This document shows, in pieces, positions 1 to 12,800 of a DNA stretch of 64,000 nucleotides. This stretch comes from Iris pallida (lineage: Eukaryota > Streptophyta > Magnoliopsida > Asparagales > Iridaceae), in the NCBI GenBank assembly GCA_029216955.1, contig JANAVB010002199.1, positions 17,218,293 to 17,282,292 of the forward strand, written 5' to 3'. Position numbers and translations under genes: made by a program. Within the stretch, counting starts at the first letter, position 1, and every line of letters starts with the position of its first letter. The notes beneath the pieces were generated by a model. It did not search any database and had not been told where the DNA came from. It saw only the letters and a list, made by a program, of their open reading frames with translations.

Positions 1-2408
1 CCAAACCTAGCTCAACCCTAACCCAAAGCCAAGTGGCCAGCCACCCTAGCTGAACCTAGGGATTCCCCCATTATAAATATTCTCCTAGTTTTTAGGGCTA
101 GCCTCTTTTAAGGTTTCTTCAAGAGTTCTAAGGAAAGAGGTGAGTCCCATCTTCCTAAAATCCTTAAAAATCCATTTCAAATCCTTTTTCCTTCAAACAA
201 ATTCCATTAGGACCTAAATTTCTTCCTCTTGCTGCTGGTATATTTTATCTGCAGGGAAACAACAATTTGTGAAAGTTTGGGTGGCTTGAGGAATCTCTCC
301 ATTTTAGTTTTGTGAAGGTTTCTTCACCAATAGGTAACTTCTCCATTCCTCCATGGATTTCCATTTTGTCTTCACCAATAGGAAGCCCTAAGGGTCCCCC
401 TAAGGTCTGGATAGTTTTCGTGTCCTGTGTCATTGGATCCGTGTCCGTTCTGGACACGTATCAGTGACCACAGCTTAGTGTTCGATGAAATGCCTCAAAG
501 GGCATTTCGATCGAATTAATTCTTTGTGTTTGAATAGGAATCTTCGTTTTGTTCACGCTTACACATTTCTGGGACACTGGGGTAGTTTTTGTGTCGGGTT
601 GTGTCAGAATCTGGGCTTGGACACGCGCGTACACACGCTCGCGCGCGCGCTACAGTGTTCCCCTGCTACTCGGGGCCTGTAACGGACACGACACGCCTAT
701 AGGACACGTGAAACTTGACACGTAGCATGGGGCCATGACTGACACCCCGTGTGTCAAGTCTCATGTGTCCCCGTGTCGTGTCGAGGGTGGAAATCGTTTG
801 TGCACGTGTCGTGCACTGAGGGTTTTAGTGTTCCTGATTGTGGGTTCCTGTTTGAATGTTTTAAATCATGTTTTAATTAATAATTAAGATCCTAATATAT
901 GGTATATAGTGTATGTATATTGTTTACATGTTTTAGTTAGGTTTTTATGGATTTTTGGATTCGTTTTGGCAACAAACTGATATTTTTCCTGATATTCGTT
1001 TGACACAGTAACTGTTGTGTTCAATCAATGAATTTCCAGTTATTGTTTTAATGCTTTTAATTTCCTGTTTTAGTTGTTAATTTAGACCCTAATATGTAGT
1101 ATATTATGTATGTGGATTGGTTTACATATTAGTTTAAGTTTATGTGGAGATTTGGGTATTCGAAGGTCTGGGCATTCCTGATACTGTTGTTTCAATTCCT
1201 GGACATTGATTTTTCCTATTGTCTGATATTTTCACTGTAAATCACCCCTCCTCACATATGTGTTGATCCACATTTTTGAGATAAATCATTTCGAATTTAG
1301 CTTTTATTTGTGAATGGCCTTTTTGGCTATTGGGTTGGTTCAAATGAACTGCCAACTGATTTTGATTTTAATGTTGATTCTTAAAACCTGAGCTAGTGTT
1401 TAAGCTACTAATTTTTGTGTATGTTTTCAAATGAATTTGATCCCCCATGTTACCTATCCTGTTAGCTAAGTATATACATTCAAGAATTGAAATGGTATGG
1501 GTGTTATGAGAATTGGCATGTGGGTTGGAATGTTTAAATTGCTAAAACTGAGTTTGGTTTTGGGTTAACTTGCAAAACCTGAGAACAGGGCTGTGTCACT
1601 GTCTTGTTCCTGCACTTAGTTCATCCACACACATTTTGATTATCTGCTGTACACTGTTTTATTATTCCTGCACTTCAGTATCACACACTCTTCACTTTCA
1701 TTTCCTGCATATTTTCCATGTGACACCCTCTTCACTGTCACTTATAATTCCTGAACACTGGTAATTTCCTGTCCACTGTTTAATTTCCAATTGTTTTAAA
1801 ATTAATTGATATCATGATTAGGACTGTAGGGATATGTTTTAATCTGAGAACACTGTGCACTGGAGTACACTGGTTACCTGGGAATTCTCAGGAATTGGTT
1901 TGTTCTCAAAACCTGAGAACATGTTGTGTGATTGAGGGGTGACTGAAATCAGAATTTCAATGAATTGATTTCCTTTCTTTTTAGCAGTCCATTATTGGAC
2001 TTCACTATTCCTGTCACATTTGTTAATTCCTGCATACTTGGCATGTTACACTTCTCACCAATCTTTTCCTGCACACATTAATCATATACACTGTTTTCCT
2101 GTATGCTATGCAACACACACTTGTACTGTATTCCTGCATATTATTCCTGTACACCACCCTCCCCCACTTTGCTATTTCCTGCAACTGTGACACACACTCA
2201 CAGCTCACCCATGCTTCACAGTCACTCACACACACACATGATCTTTCTCTCTATGTACATATCTATGTATAAATTACATATATATATATGAATATAATAT
2301 ATGTATGTATATATGACATGTGTAAGTCTATTTATATATGAAAATCATATATGTAATACATATAAATAGACATATGTATATCTATGTAAAATGGAATGCC
2401 TAATGCAA

Positions 2409-2503
<95 letters not shown>

Positions 2504-3941
2504 TGATAAATAAGTTAGACATGTTTGATGTATGCTAGTTATATAGCATATAGCTATGTTGTGATATGTGAAATAGTTGGGATAAGCTTGGTTCAGGCTT
2601 GCATAGCCTTGTAGTGGTGTGTACTAGCTAGTATAGACTAAGCTAGACTTGATTAGACTAATTTAGCCTAGTTTAGACAAGGTTGTCCTAGTTTGGCTTC
2701 TAGGGTTGACCAAGTTGACTTTGGCCTAGATTGACTTAGAATCATGTAGAATGCATAGTAGGACTCCTTTTTGCTATTCTGGACTTGTTGTGACTTGTGC
2801 TGTTCTGTTTATGAGCCAGACACCACTCCTTGGACAGTACGATTCATATCGGACACTCAGATACAGGCGAGTACATTCTCTGATCATTTCATATCCTGCT
2901 TAGAATTATTTTTCTGCTTTAAATTACTTTACTTGATACTGTCACGTTGGTCACACGGATTGGTACTATATGGATCTTTTCATGAGATGTTATCCCCCTC
3001 GGGAGCATCGGATACAGTATGTTTTGTGCGTTTCACGAACCATCACGTATCTCTATGCTTCCTCTGATTCACAAACCGCCTGTAACACATGTACTCTCAT
3101 GTTCACAGAGCCCCCATGAATCACCTTCACGTATCACTCATTTTATGAGCCATGTGAAGTTTCACGAATCTTAACATAACTTGAACAGATCTTTGTGTAT
3201 CGATTGGGGATGGGGGAGTGAAAATAGACATGTGAATATTATCCCAGTAGCTGTAGTCATGAATCACTCTCTTAGCTGTAGTCATGAATCTCCTATGCCA
3301 TTCACATGTTTATATTTTACTCTGACTCACTAGTCACTATTAGCTCTTTACTTATAGTAGATATTTCCATTACAGTTTCTCTCTCTGTTTACATACTGCA
3401 TTTTTTCAGTATCTATATCTTACTTTACTGCATGATTATATTTTCTAACCTACTATGAATTGTTGAGATGTACTGTACTCGCTCCTGTCCTGACTGGAGC
3501 TATTGAAAATATTACAGAGGACGAGGAGGAGGCCTGGGAGGATACCTTCTTCGGATAGCTCTAGCTGAGGACTTCACCCCACTGCCTAGACTAGTTTAGT
3601 TAGGCCTTATCTTATTTTCATGTTGTCTTGAGTCTGTTTAGTTAGTCTTTACTTCTGTTCAGAGATGTTGAGTTGTATATTTTCTTTCCTTCTGTAAGCT
3701 GAGATATGTACTCTGGATATTTGCTGGGATATTATCTTAGACTTTTCCATCTTTAGTATTTCCTTGAGTTCTATATCATATTGTGTTCTCTTACTCCTTA
3801 GTTGTGATTGAGTTCAATTACTGCTTATTATTATATTGCTAGATGTATGTTGATCTAGGACAGCGTTCTACCGCCGACACTGCGGCGTAGGCTGGGCGTT
3901 GTTACGTTCTCGTACCCTCACAGTGGGTGCGGGTCGTGACA
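1..3941 (+). mobile_element. Ty3-type LTR, right part, sense orientation
   Basis: The stretch ends at 3941 with GTGCGGGTCGTGACA. That is the reverse complement of the TGTCACGACCCGCAC terminus seen at 36516, 57305 and 63125, so all four belong to one LTR family. A TATA motif (TATAAATA) lies at 72-79. The body shows GTGTCC-rich sequence at 420-830, a long TA microsatellite at about 2411-2498, and GTTGACC/TTGACTT-rich sequence near 2640-2740 that is also found, inverted, at 58600-58880. No gag or pol reading frame is present. The left end is outside the window, so it cannot be told whether this is a solo LTR or the 3' LTR of an element. Confidence 0.75.
2411..2498. repeat. TA dinucleotide microsatellite
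   Basis: About 85 bp of uninterrupted TA repeats inside the LTR, next to imperfect ATATGTATG sequence. Confidence 0.95.
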
Positions 3942-4224
3942 GACATGAGTAATATATGTGCACCAACTTGAAGGGGGCGTAAACAACTTAATTATAGAAA
4001 GTTCTTAATTAGGGAACAACTCAATTATATGAAGACCTTAATTAAGAAAAATATTGTTATAAAAAAAATTAATTATAGAAAGTATTGGGATAGGTTTATA
4101 ATTGTAATTACCTGGTGTTTTGCATATTGTACGAAATTTTTAATCCTCCGCACCCAAATTTAGTCAAATATATACCTATGTAAACTTTTCTGTTTTTTTC
4201 CCCTAAGAAGTCCACTTCAATACC
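3942..4224. other. AT-rich intergenic DNA, no gene seen
   Basis: Low-complexity AT-rich sequence between the LTR end and the SINE-like copy. It contains short AATTATAGAAAG repeats but no reading frame or RNA gene that I recognise. Confidence 0.6.
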
Positions 4225-4335
4225 AAACTCGAAGTGGTTTATATGGTTACCGAGAAGATGTATAACTGGGTAGGGGAAGATCAGTGGATCGACCCACGGG
4301 ACGTATTATTCTTTCTATTTATTTGGTAGGAGTTG
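4225..4335 (+). mobile_element. SINE-like repeat, copy A
   Basis: About 110 bp that match 7153-7275 in the same orientation: both share TGGTTACCGAG, GGATCGA(G/C)CCACG and CGTATTATTC followed by TTTGGT(A/G)GGAGTTG. The shared GATCGANCC fits the RNA polymerase III B box (GWTCRANNC), which suggests a tRNA-derived SINE. The A box is only approximate. No target duplication was established. Confidence 0.45.
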
Positions 4336-4454
4336 AAAAACAATAAGTCTAATCGGTATACAATACAATATGCACAAAATTTCGTACGTATCGTCGGATT
4401 AAAAAAGAGAAGAAAAAATTTCTCCGCAAATGTAGAAGAAGATGAGAAGTTGAG

Positions 4455-4991
4455 TTGGCAGTGACATGGCAAGCAAAATGTGAAGTATGTTGTCTAGATC
4501 TAGACAACAGACTTCACAATGTTCTATTGCCACATCATCACACCCAAGCTCTCATACTCCACCCGTCGAAGGACGACCTCGTCGTCGCCACCGTCTCCTT
4601 CCGCCATCATCGTCGCCGTCGTCTTCCGGAACTTTTCGCCGTCGCCGTCTCCTTCCGCCGCTGTCGTCATCGTCTTCCGAAACTTTTCGCCGTCACCGTC
4701 GTGGTCGCCGCCGTCTCCTTCCGCTTTCTCGTTCAAGGCGGCCGCCTCCTTCCGTCATCGTCGTCGTCGCCAACTTCAGCCTTGTCCAGCTCGAGTGGGG
4801 TTTCGGACTTCAGCCTCGTCATGCTCGAACGGTTCACGACCGCGGGACTTGAGTCCTACTTGGAGGACGATGACGATGGCGAGGTGAAGGTGAGCTTTCG
4901 CTTCTTCAGCGGCTGCTTCGTCGACGCCATTAATGGCGGAAAAGAAATAGGGAGCACAGGAGAGAGAGAGAGAGAGAGAGAGTTTAACTGA
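4455..4991 (+). repeat. GC-rich CGTCGTC minisatellite with an open frame of doubtful meaning
   Basis: A unit built on GTCTCCTTCCGC, runs of GTCGTC and AACTTTTCGCC is repeated about four times between 4560 and 4760. A 178-codon frame runs through it (4455-4991), but neighbouring frames on both strands are open too, as expected for a triplet-periodic repeat. The predicted protein is low-complexity (Arg/Ser/Pro/His). It ends in a GA microsatellite at about 4961-4981. No family is recognised. It could be the remnant of an exon, but I do not call a gene. Confidence 0.5.
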
Positions 4992-5003
4992 TATGAAATA
5001 AAA

Positions 5004-5427
5004 CAGAAAATTTGTTGTAAAGTACTCAAGTTTATTTAAATTACGCTTAAGGTAACAAGTATCTAAAAATTATAAATAAAGATATTTTCCGCCAGACGGG
5101 CTGGTGAAAATTGGACATGTCCAATTTCCTCCAGACCGTCTGGCGAAAATCAAACATTTGATTTTTTTTTACGTACTTTGGTTTGGTTTAATAATGTAGT
5201 TGGTTTGTTTGGATTTTTATTTTTATTTTTTATTTTTATTGTTGTTTTGGTTTATGTGAAAAATATATCTACTTGTGTTTCTTTTTACATAATATTATAT
5301 AGATAGAAATATATAATTTATTATCATGTACAGAAAATATGATATTATCTATAGGAAATATATATAACAAATAGATAATTTTATATATATAACAAAATAT
5401 AATTTAAATATTAAAATTTAAATTTGT

Positions 5428-5516
<89 letters not shown>

Positions 5517-5683
5517 CAAATTTAAATTTTAATATTTAAATTATATTTTTATAAGATTAGAAAAAAAAATGCATATTTTATGTGCAACGCACGTGCTTTT
5601 ACTAAATAACATGTAGATAATTTGGATAATACTAACTTTCGATAACTCTGTGTATAGATAATGTGCATGATAACAAACAAATA

Positions 5684-5782
<99 letters not shown>

Positions 5783-6461
5783 CAAATATTGCATAGATAA
5801 TTTTGTGTATAAATTATAATAAATTATCTATTATTGATATCAAAAAATACAGTATGAATAAAAAAATAATTCTAAATTTTAAATTTGAAATCTAAATGTT
5901 ATCGAAAGTTAGTTTGTTATCATTCAAATTATCTACATGTTATTTAGTAAAAGCACGTGCAATATTCATTTTCTTTCTAATCTTATCAAAATATAATTTA
6001 AATATTAAAATTTAAATTTGTTATATATAGAGAGAGAGAATTTTAACATTTAAATTATATTTTGTTATATATATAAAATTATCTATTTGTTATACATATT
6101 TCCTATATATAATATCATATTTTCTGCACGTGAAAATAAATTATATATTTTCTATCCATATAATATTATGTGAAAAGAAACACAAGTAGATATATTTTCA
6201 CATAAACCAAAAAAAAAAAAAAAAAAAAACCCAAACAAACCAACTACATTATTAAACCAAACCAACTAAACCAAAGTACGTAAAAAAAAATTCAAATGTT
6301 TGATTTCCGTCAGACGGTCTGGTGGACCGTCTGGTGGAAATTGGACATGTCCAATTTCTGCCAATTCGTCTGACAGAAAATACCTTTATTTATAATTTTT
6401 AGATAGTTGTTATCCTAAATGTAATTTAAATAAACTCGATTACTTTACAGCAAATTTTCTG
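5004..6461. mobile_element. Foldback element with about 500-bp inverted arms
   Basis: The sequence from CAGAAAATTT at 5004 inward reappears inverted from 6461 inward. Paired landmarks include GGACATGTCCAATTT (5111 and about 6340), TTTACGTACTTTGGTTT, and the long AATATAATTTAAAT blocks. The similarity continues with indels through most of both arms, with AT microsatellites at 5430-5514 and 5690-5780 in the arms and loop. Such a transcript would fold into a very long hairpin. No transposase is inside, so it is a non-autonomous DNA element. Its right end lies only about 230 bp upstream of the TATA box of the dehydrogenase gene. Confidence 0.8.
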
Positions 6462-6691
6462 GAAATAAAAAGAAGAAGGAGATGGAACAAGCCTCACGTC
6501 ATGTGCATGGGAGAAGGTGAATAAAAGACATTGTCTTTTGGAAATTTTGAGACGATGTCTTGTTGCACATGGCATGTATGCATCACGAGATGCAACAAGA
6601 CAATAACATTGGAGATGCTCTAAGCTTAAAAACAAATCCATCCATTCTTCAAAACAGAGTTACTCCAGTGCCAGCTAGCTGCTTCCTAGAG

Positions 6692-6698
6692 TATAAAT
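6692..6698 (+). promoter_or_regulatory. TATA box of the TIC32-like gene
   Basis: TATAAAT at 6692 is about 96 bp upstream of the ATG. A GA microsatellite (6751-6784) directly precedes the start codon in the presumed 5' leader. The transcript start is inferred, not observed. Confidence 0.5.
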
Positions 6699-6748
6699 TA
6701 ATAAATAAAGCTCTGCTCTTGTGTTTCCTTGAATTCTCAGTGGCAGGC

Positions 6749-6787
<39 letters not shown>

Positions 6788-6788
<1 letters not shown>

Positions 6789-6899
6789 TGATGGTGAGGT
6801 GGTTCAGCAAGAAAGGTCCCTCTGGTTTCTCAGCAGTTTCAACTGCTGACGAGGTTACAGAGGGAATAGATGCTTCTTCACTCACTGCCATTGTTACTG
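6788..6899 (+). CDS. TIC32-like: TIC32-like gene, exon 1
   Basis: 112 nt from ATG ATG GTG encoding a [19 protein letters not shown] segment typical of the TIC32 N-terminus and ending ...TAIVT plus one base, then donor GTACAT. The leftover G joins GC at 47144 to make the first Gly of GASSGIG, so phase and protein sequence both tie this exon to exon 2 forty kilobases away. A second Met codon follows directly and could also start. Confidence 0.9.
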
Positions 6900-9800
6900 G
6901 TACATAATTACTCATCTCTCTCTCTCTCTCTCTCTCTCTTGATGCTGCCTCTTCTTTTTTTACTAGTATAGATATTGGGCTCAATTTGACACAACAATTA
7001 AAATGTCCATAAATTCTTTGTTTGCTTGCCTGCTTGTTTGAGAAAGTTAATCTAGGAAAAACCAACTTGTTGAGATGGAATTGTTAGCGAAGCCATATAA
7101 GATTTTCTCATCTTCTCTATATTAATTGATTGTAAGAACATCAGGGAGTACTGAACTCGAGTGGCTCTTGTGGTTACCGAGGAGAGGTATAATATACTGG
7201 CTGCGTGGTGGAAATCAATGGATCGAGCCACGAGGACGTATTATTCATTTCATTTACTTATTTGGTGGGAGTTGGGGGTAGTTGTCCTGTTATTGGTAAT
7301 CGCTAACAGCCAAATAGTTTCTACAAGTTGACCAGTTTAGCAACCCATTTGTTCCGGTGTAGAATATATATATATATCACTTCTAAACAAAGAAAATTTG
7401 TGTGAGTTGCACTAGGGGTGTTAACAAACCAAGCTATTCGCAAGCCGACTTAAATTTGGCTTGTTGAAAAGCTCGTGAGCAGAGCTTTTTGAGCTGAATA
7501 GACTCGTTGCATAAAAGAGTAGTCCAAACACAAACTTAGAGGAATTCAACCCATAAGCTCGCAAGCCGGCTCGCTTTTATGTATTTATATATATTTATAT
7601 AAGAAAAATTCTACAATACATCCACCCATTTTGGATGTATCGATACATCCAAAATCTGGACCGTTGGATGTTAATCCAACGGTTCAGATTAAATTCAGAT
7701 GAAATAATGCAGGAGACATCATTTAATGCTGTTTTTGACTTTTGACCTCTTGTTAACTTGCTATAGCAGGTCATTCTTCAATACAATTTTTCAATGAACA
7801 CCCTAAATTAACTCATATTTACTTTCTCTTTCGTCCAGGTAATTTATATATAAAACAATAATTGTGTGTCGGCCGGAAAGGAAGTACACAGTGTGTCCAG
7901 GTCTGTAGGCTATGTAGACGACGACACCACCGTCGCTGGCGATCTAGATGGTGACACCGACGACGAAATGGTACATTTAGGACGGAGAATGGTACATTTA
8001 GGAAGCCGATAAAAGCTCGTTCTCTCAAATCTCTTCTTTGTGTAAATTAACTCCAAGGAGGACACAATCCCTAAGGACACAGTATGTCCAGGTCTGTAGG
8101 CGATGTAGACGACACCACCGCTGCTGGCGATCTAGATGAGGACACCGACGACGAATGGTACATTTAGGACGGAGAATGGTACATTTAGGACGGAGAATGG
8201 TACATTTAGGAAGGAGAATGGTACATTTAGGACGGAGAATGGTACATTTAGGAAGCCGACAAAAGCTCATTCTCTCAAATCTCTTTTTTGTGTAAATTAA
8301 ATTCAAGGAGGACACAATCCCTAATTTGAGTTATTGCTTAGCAGAGTCTGCTTAGTTGTTGTAAAATTGTGGTGTTGCTTCTGTGACACTTTCATCTTTA
8401 ATCTCATGTTTTCTATGAATATGTGTTCTGTTTGATTTTGATTTAGTAATCTTTCCGTAAATAGTTTTTTTTGTTTTATCTAACAATTTAATATTTTTGT
8501 TATAAAGCTACAGGCCATGGTGGTGGTAGTGGAAGGAGAAACGGAGATGAAGAAGGAAAGAAGAAGAAGTTCCGGTTCGCGGCGGACTTCGTCGAGTTCC
8601 TCAATCAAGCGGAATTAAACCTCTTATAGAGTTCCTTAATTGAAGTTGATCATGATAACCTTTTGTATTTTTCAAACGGCTAGTAGAATCTTCTTCGACC
8701 CCTCCTCAATCAAACGGCTAGTAGATTGTTTGCTAGTCTCAAAATTTATTTGTCTTTCCATCTTCCTCACTTTTTGTACTTCTCTCTTGCTATATATACA
8801 ATAGTTTTCTTGTTTCATAGTACTATTATTCATTCTGAAATACATAGAATAGTTTTCTGAAATACAATAGTTTTCTTGTTCTCAAGATGTCTACTCGTGT
8901 GGTGAAAAATGTAGAAGACGTAGAAGATTGATTGCCAGCTCCAAATGAAACCTTCATTCCGCGTATGTTGTGCAAGATTGAAGAACATCTGTCGACGATT
9001 TCAGCTGAAGTTGTAAAGATCAATTCTAAGCTTTGTTCATTAGAAATTGAACAAATGAATTTATCTCGGCGTTTTGAGAAGATTAAAAAATCTCCAGCTT
9101 TGAAGAAGGCATCTTCATCTGGAACATTTAATAATGTGAAGGTGATTTTCGTTGAATCTTCTTCCGATGAGGAGGACGTGGAGCTACAGTCTCGTAGTAA
9201 AGCATTGGACCGAATTTTTGCATTGTCCCCTACAGAAGAAACTGACTTTAGCAGTTCTTCTAAAAGAATGCGTGGAAATTTAGATCCGGTCACACCATCG
9301 AAAAGTTTAACAAGAGGTTCAACCTCGAAGCCTAGCAATTGTACTAGTGGTTCTTCGAGTTATTACGACTATATTTTTGCCGATGATAGACCTGACGAGT
9401 AAGTAATATGAGTTTTAATTTAATTCCAACTGTCACGCCCCGCTTCCGTAGGAGCGATCGTCCTCGCTAAGGCGTGATACCGCACGAGCCTAGATTGCGC
9501 TCGTGCAAGGCAGTTTCATAACGGTCGATTACATCAGCGGCGACGGGGTCGTCGCACAGAAGTCCCAAGCAGAAACATTGAACATGCAGCGGAATTTAAA
9601 ATCAAAACACAAGTTATTCAAATGAAGCTCTTTATTGATATTGAATAATCAGATTACAATAGGCGCAAGCCATGATTACAAGTCTCTCGTGCTCACTTTT
9701 CTCTCATTTTACAAGTCACTCTGCTCTCTCTCATCTCTCGATTACAACGTTTGAGCCAGCGGTAGCTTCGGAAGACGATGTCCACACATTATGTCCCGTA

Positions 9801-12800
9801 TACGTCTTGATTTCACGCGACCACACGCGTCAAATCGCCAAGGAACTCCATGCCTCGACGCATCCAAGCGAGCTCTACCCCACGAGCTTCTACCTGTGCC
9901 TGCACATGGAAACTATGTGGGTGTCAGTACTCAACTGTACTGGTGGAATGAGCTCCTCGCCCACCCATACAAAACCAACACGTTTGATTTACTTTGTGCA
10001 TCATAGTCCATTCTTATCAATTGTATTTCTAGCCTTATCTTAGGATCAGTTTTATGACGGACGCCTTAGCATACTTGTGTCTGAATACCATCCCATGCTT
10101 GCACAACGACGTTAATTCATACTTTATCTTAGACCCTTCTCGTGCCAATAACGTTAACCTATCAAGTCGTGTTTGCATTTCGGCCATAATCAGGAACGCA
10201 ACTACACAATAGACTCCATTTTCGTGTGACCGTGCTATCGCACCGATAATATCCTTATCCTTGCCTCAAGACCTTATCGTTTGCTTGCAATGTCAACACA
10301 CCGACTCATACTTGTCTTTCGTGCCAAACTCTAGGACGTAACGACTCGTTCGTGCCATGAACTCGCTTCGTGCTTCAATATCTCTGAGGCAGCGCCTCCT
10401 CGCTTAGTCTTGCCTACACTTGTGTTGTGACAACGCGGCCGTGCCTCATATTTTGAGGTCGTGCCCAGCAACTCATTCTAGCTTCATACAACTTGCCCTA
10501 CGGCCCTTCTTGACTTAACTTGCAACAGCTTAAGCCTAACTCATGCAACTCTATGCCAACGACTTAACACTCGACGTCACATCTCGTGCCGAAGCACGCC
10601 GCCTTCGTTATAGCCAAATCTTAGGCCCAGACATTGTGTTCTCTAACTGCATACACATCCAACTCAACTCAGTCCAAAGGCACACACGCGGATTGCCGCC
10701 CGTGCCGACACATCTATATGAATGGTCACTAGCATTAACTAGCCATCCTGAACATAGCCTGGCATTCGAGACCCTTGCACCGCAGGTAGCGATCCCCGAT
10801 ACAAGTCCCCGACCTACCGGTTGCTTCATACCCAGCTCGACTATAACCTGTTTCTTCCTAGGCCGAGTCGGTCCCATGGCCCAGGGTTGCCGCTCGAAGA
10901 AACCATTGCCCTTGTCGACAAGTTGTACATGACCACGCGCCTACGCTAACTTCTAGACTTAACGTAATGCATGGTCTCATCATCATCACTTAGTTTCTTT
11001 GCTTTACTTCTTCCACTTTTCACACTTCCTTCGCAGAGCCCAAACTAGGGTTGCCTCGACGACTGAACCATAGTCCCGACATATTTCCTCTCGGCGACTA
11101 ACCATCGCTTAGACTTAACATTCTTTGAACTCAGGGAACGGCTACTGCATAGCCTTCCAACTTAACTTGAACATAACATATTTCCTTAAGTATCGACAGA
11201 CCGTGGCTAACTTTCTACTGAACCAACCGTGGCTCGTGCCTTAAACCGACTCGTGTTCTATGCAACGATGTCGCCCAAGTTATACCTCATATGACGGGCC
11301 TTGGGATCGTGGGACTATTTAATTTGACAACCGCAGAATGAGCGGGACAGCACTTGGAATGACTTAGGTCGACCGGCATAACTTTGCCTAACTTACTCAA
11401 GCCTACAATACGCTATCGCCCAAGTTATACCTCATATGACGGGCCTTGGGATCGTGGGACTATTTAACTTGACAACCGCAGAATGAGCGGGACAGCACTT
11501 GGAATGACTTAGGTCGACCGGCATAACTTTGCCTAACTTACTCAAGCCTACAACTTAACCCGAGGGACGAGCAAAGGCTATGCCAAGCCTTGCGCAGTGG
11601 AAACGTGCATGCTTTATCGAGCATTTACGCGGGCGACGCCTATGACTTAGGCTAACTCTTAGCTTTTGCACCAAAGACCAACTTTCCTTCTCCCAAGCCA
11701 CGGGATGAAGGACCGAGTGTCATTTTCAAAGCACGCCGTACACCAACTCTAAGCCGACCGTTGGACCTTTCCATATTCTATCTCAATTCGATCCGTCGGG
11801 ATTACTCCCTTTAGCTATGTGGATTCATCTCTTTTATTATTAAGCCTGCTTGTGCAAGTTGAAAACATGCGATTTATTATGTGAAGGCTAGGATGAGGCA
11901 AGTTCACCGAAACTACCCCACCCAAGCGAGCGGTCGCTTCGACCGAGCGAGCCTTCGAGCAGCCGTTGCCAGGCTAAGTCCGAACGCCGTCGGCGTTTCG
12001 ATTCCTCCGATTGACTGAGCGGGACGGGACACTACATCATACACCACTCAGAAAAAGTTTCGTCCTCGAAACTAACTGAGCACCCTTATCAACTTATCAC
12101 TTTACTCAATATCCTATGTTTCTCGCGCACATTTCTCCTATGCATTTCTCAAATCCGAGCCACGCTCGTGCTACCCTCAATCCTTTCTTCAAAACTTACG
12201 ATCTTAAAATCCTCGACACTTCCCCGTTCCTCAAGTCTCACTTGATTCAACGTATCACTTAGTTGGATCGTGCACATATTCCAGGCGTCCCTAAAATACA
12301 TGCATTTCAGCCAAGCCTCATGATAGAGAATCTACCACCACCACTCGAGTCGGATCGTGCACACATTCAAACGTCCTTGATATACATGCATGTCAACCGA
12401 GCCTCATGAGTGGTGCCTCAACTATTTTCTATCGCTTCGCACTCGGACGTCTGCCTAACCGCTAGGCTATGTGTTTCCGTCAGTACTGGAATCATAGTTC
12501 ACAAACAACGATATCAACACTGACCCTATCCTAAGGTCAAACCAATTCGATGGTACGGGATTTTCTATCCAAGCTCGCATCACTCCGATTTCTAAACATC
12601 GAGCATCGATTTCCTACACACATCCCAATATTCGTCGTACGGGGTCCGAGTCGTTCAGTAAAGCCATCCTACGATAATTCACGTTCAACCAATCCTCGAT
12701 AAGAACATATCGCTCGTTCATCAAGCCATTTCGCATAGTCTAATCCTTCGAACACATTCAACATGATACGCTTATCAATCCTTCCAAGTCAAGCACGCTA

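Noticed and set aside
4455..4991. 178-codon frame as a gene
   Set aside because: Triplet repeat composition with open frames in three registers, no recognised domain, no convincing promoter.
6788..6899. Exon 1 as a separate truncated dehydrogenase pseudogene
   Set aside because: Its donor site, phase and protein end fit exon 2 exactly, and no other exon 1 lies upstream of 47144 except an 18-base resemblance at 46228.
7603..7837. The two MULE ends as independent MITEs
   Set aside because: Identical 9-bp duplication at the outer sides and the split hAT around them fit one insertion much better; still to be tested by genome search.
8150..8255. Regularly spaced 21-bp repeats resembling a CRISPR array
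   Set aside because: No variable spacers; the units are head-to-tail copies and the setting is a plant transposon.
9672..10043. Paired frames conserved at 14946-15198
   Set aside because: Same reason: duplicated because both lie in the LTRs.
10543..10932. 129-codon frame that occurs again at 15698-16087
   Set aside because: It lies inside the two LTRs of one element, so the conservation reflects LTR identity. No gag or pol similarity.
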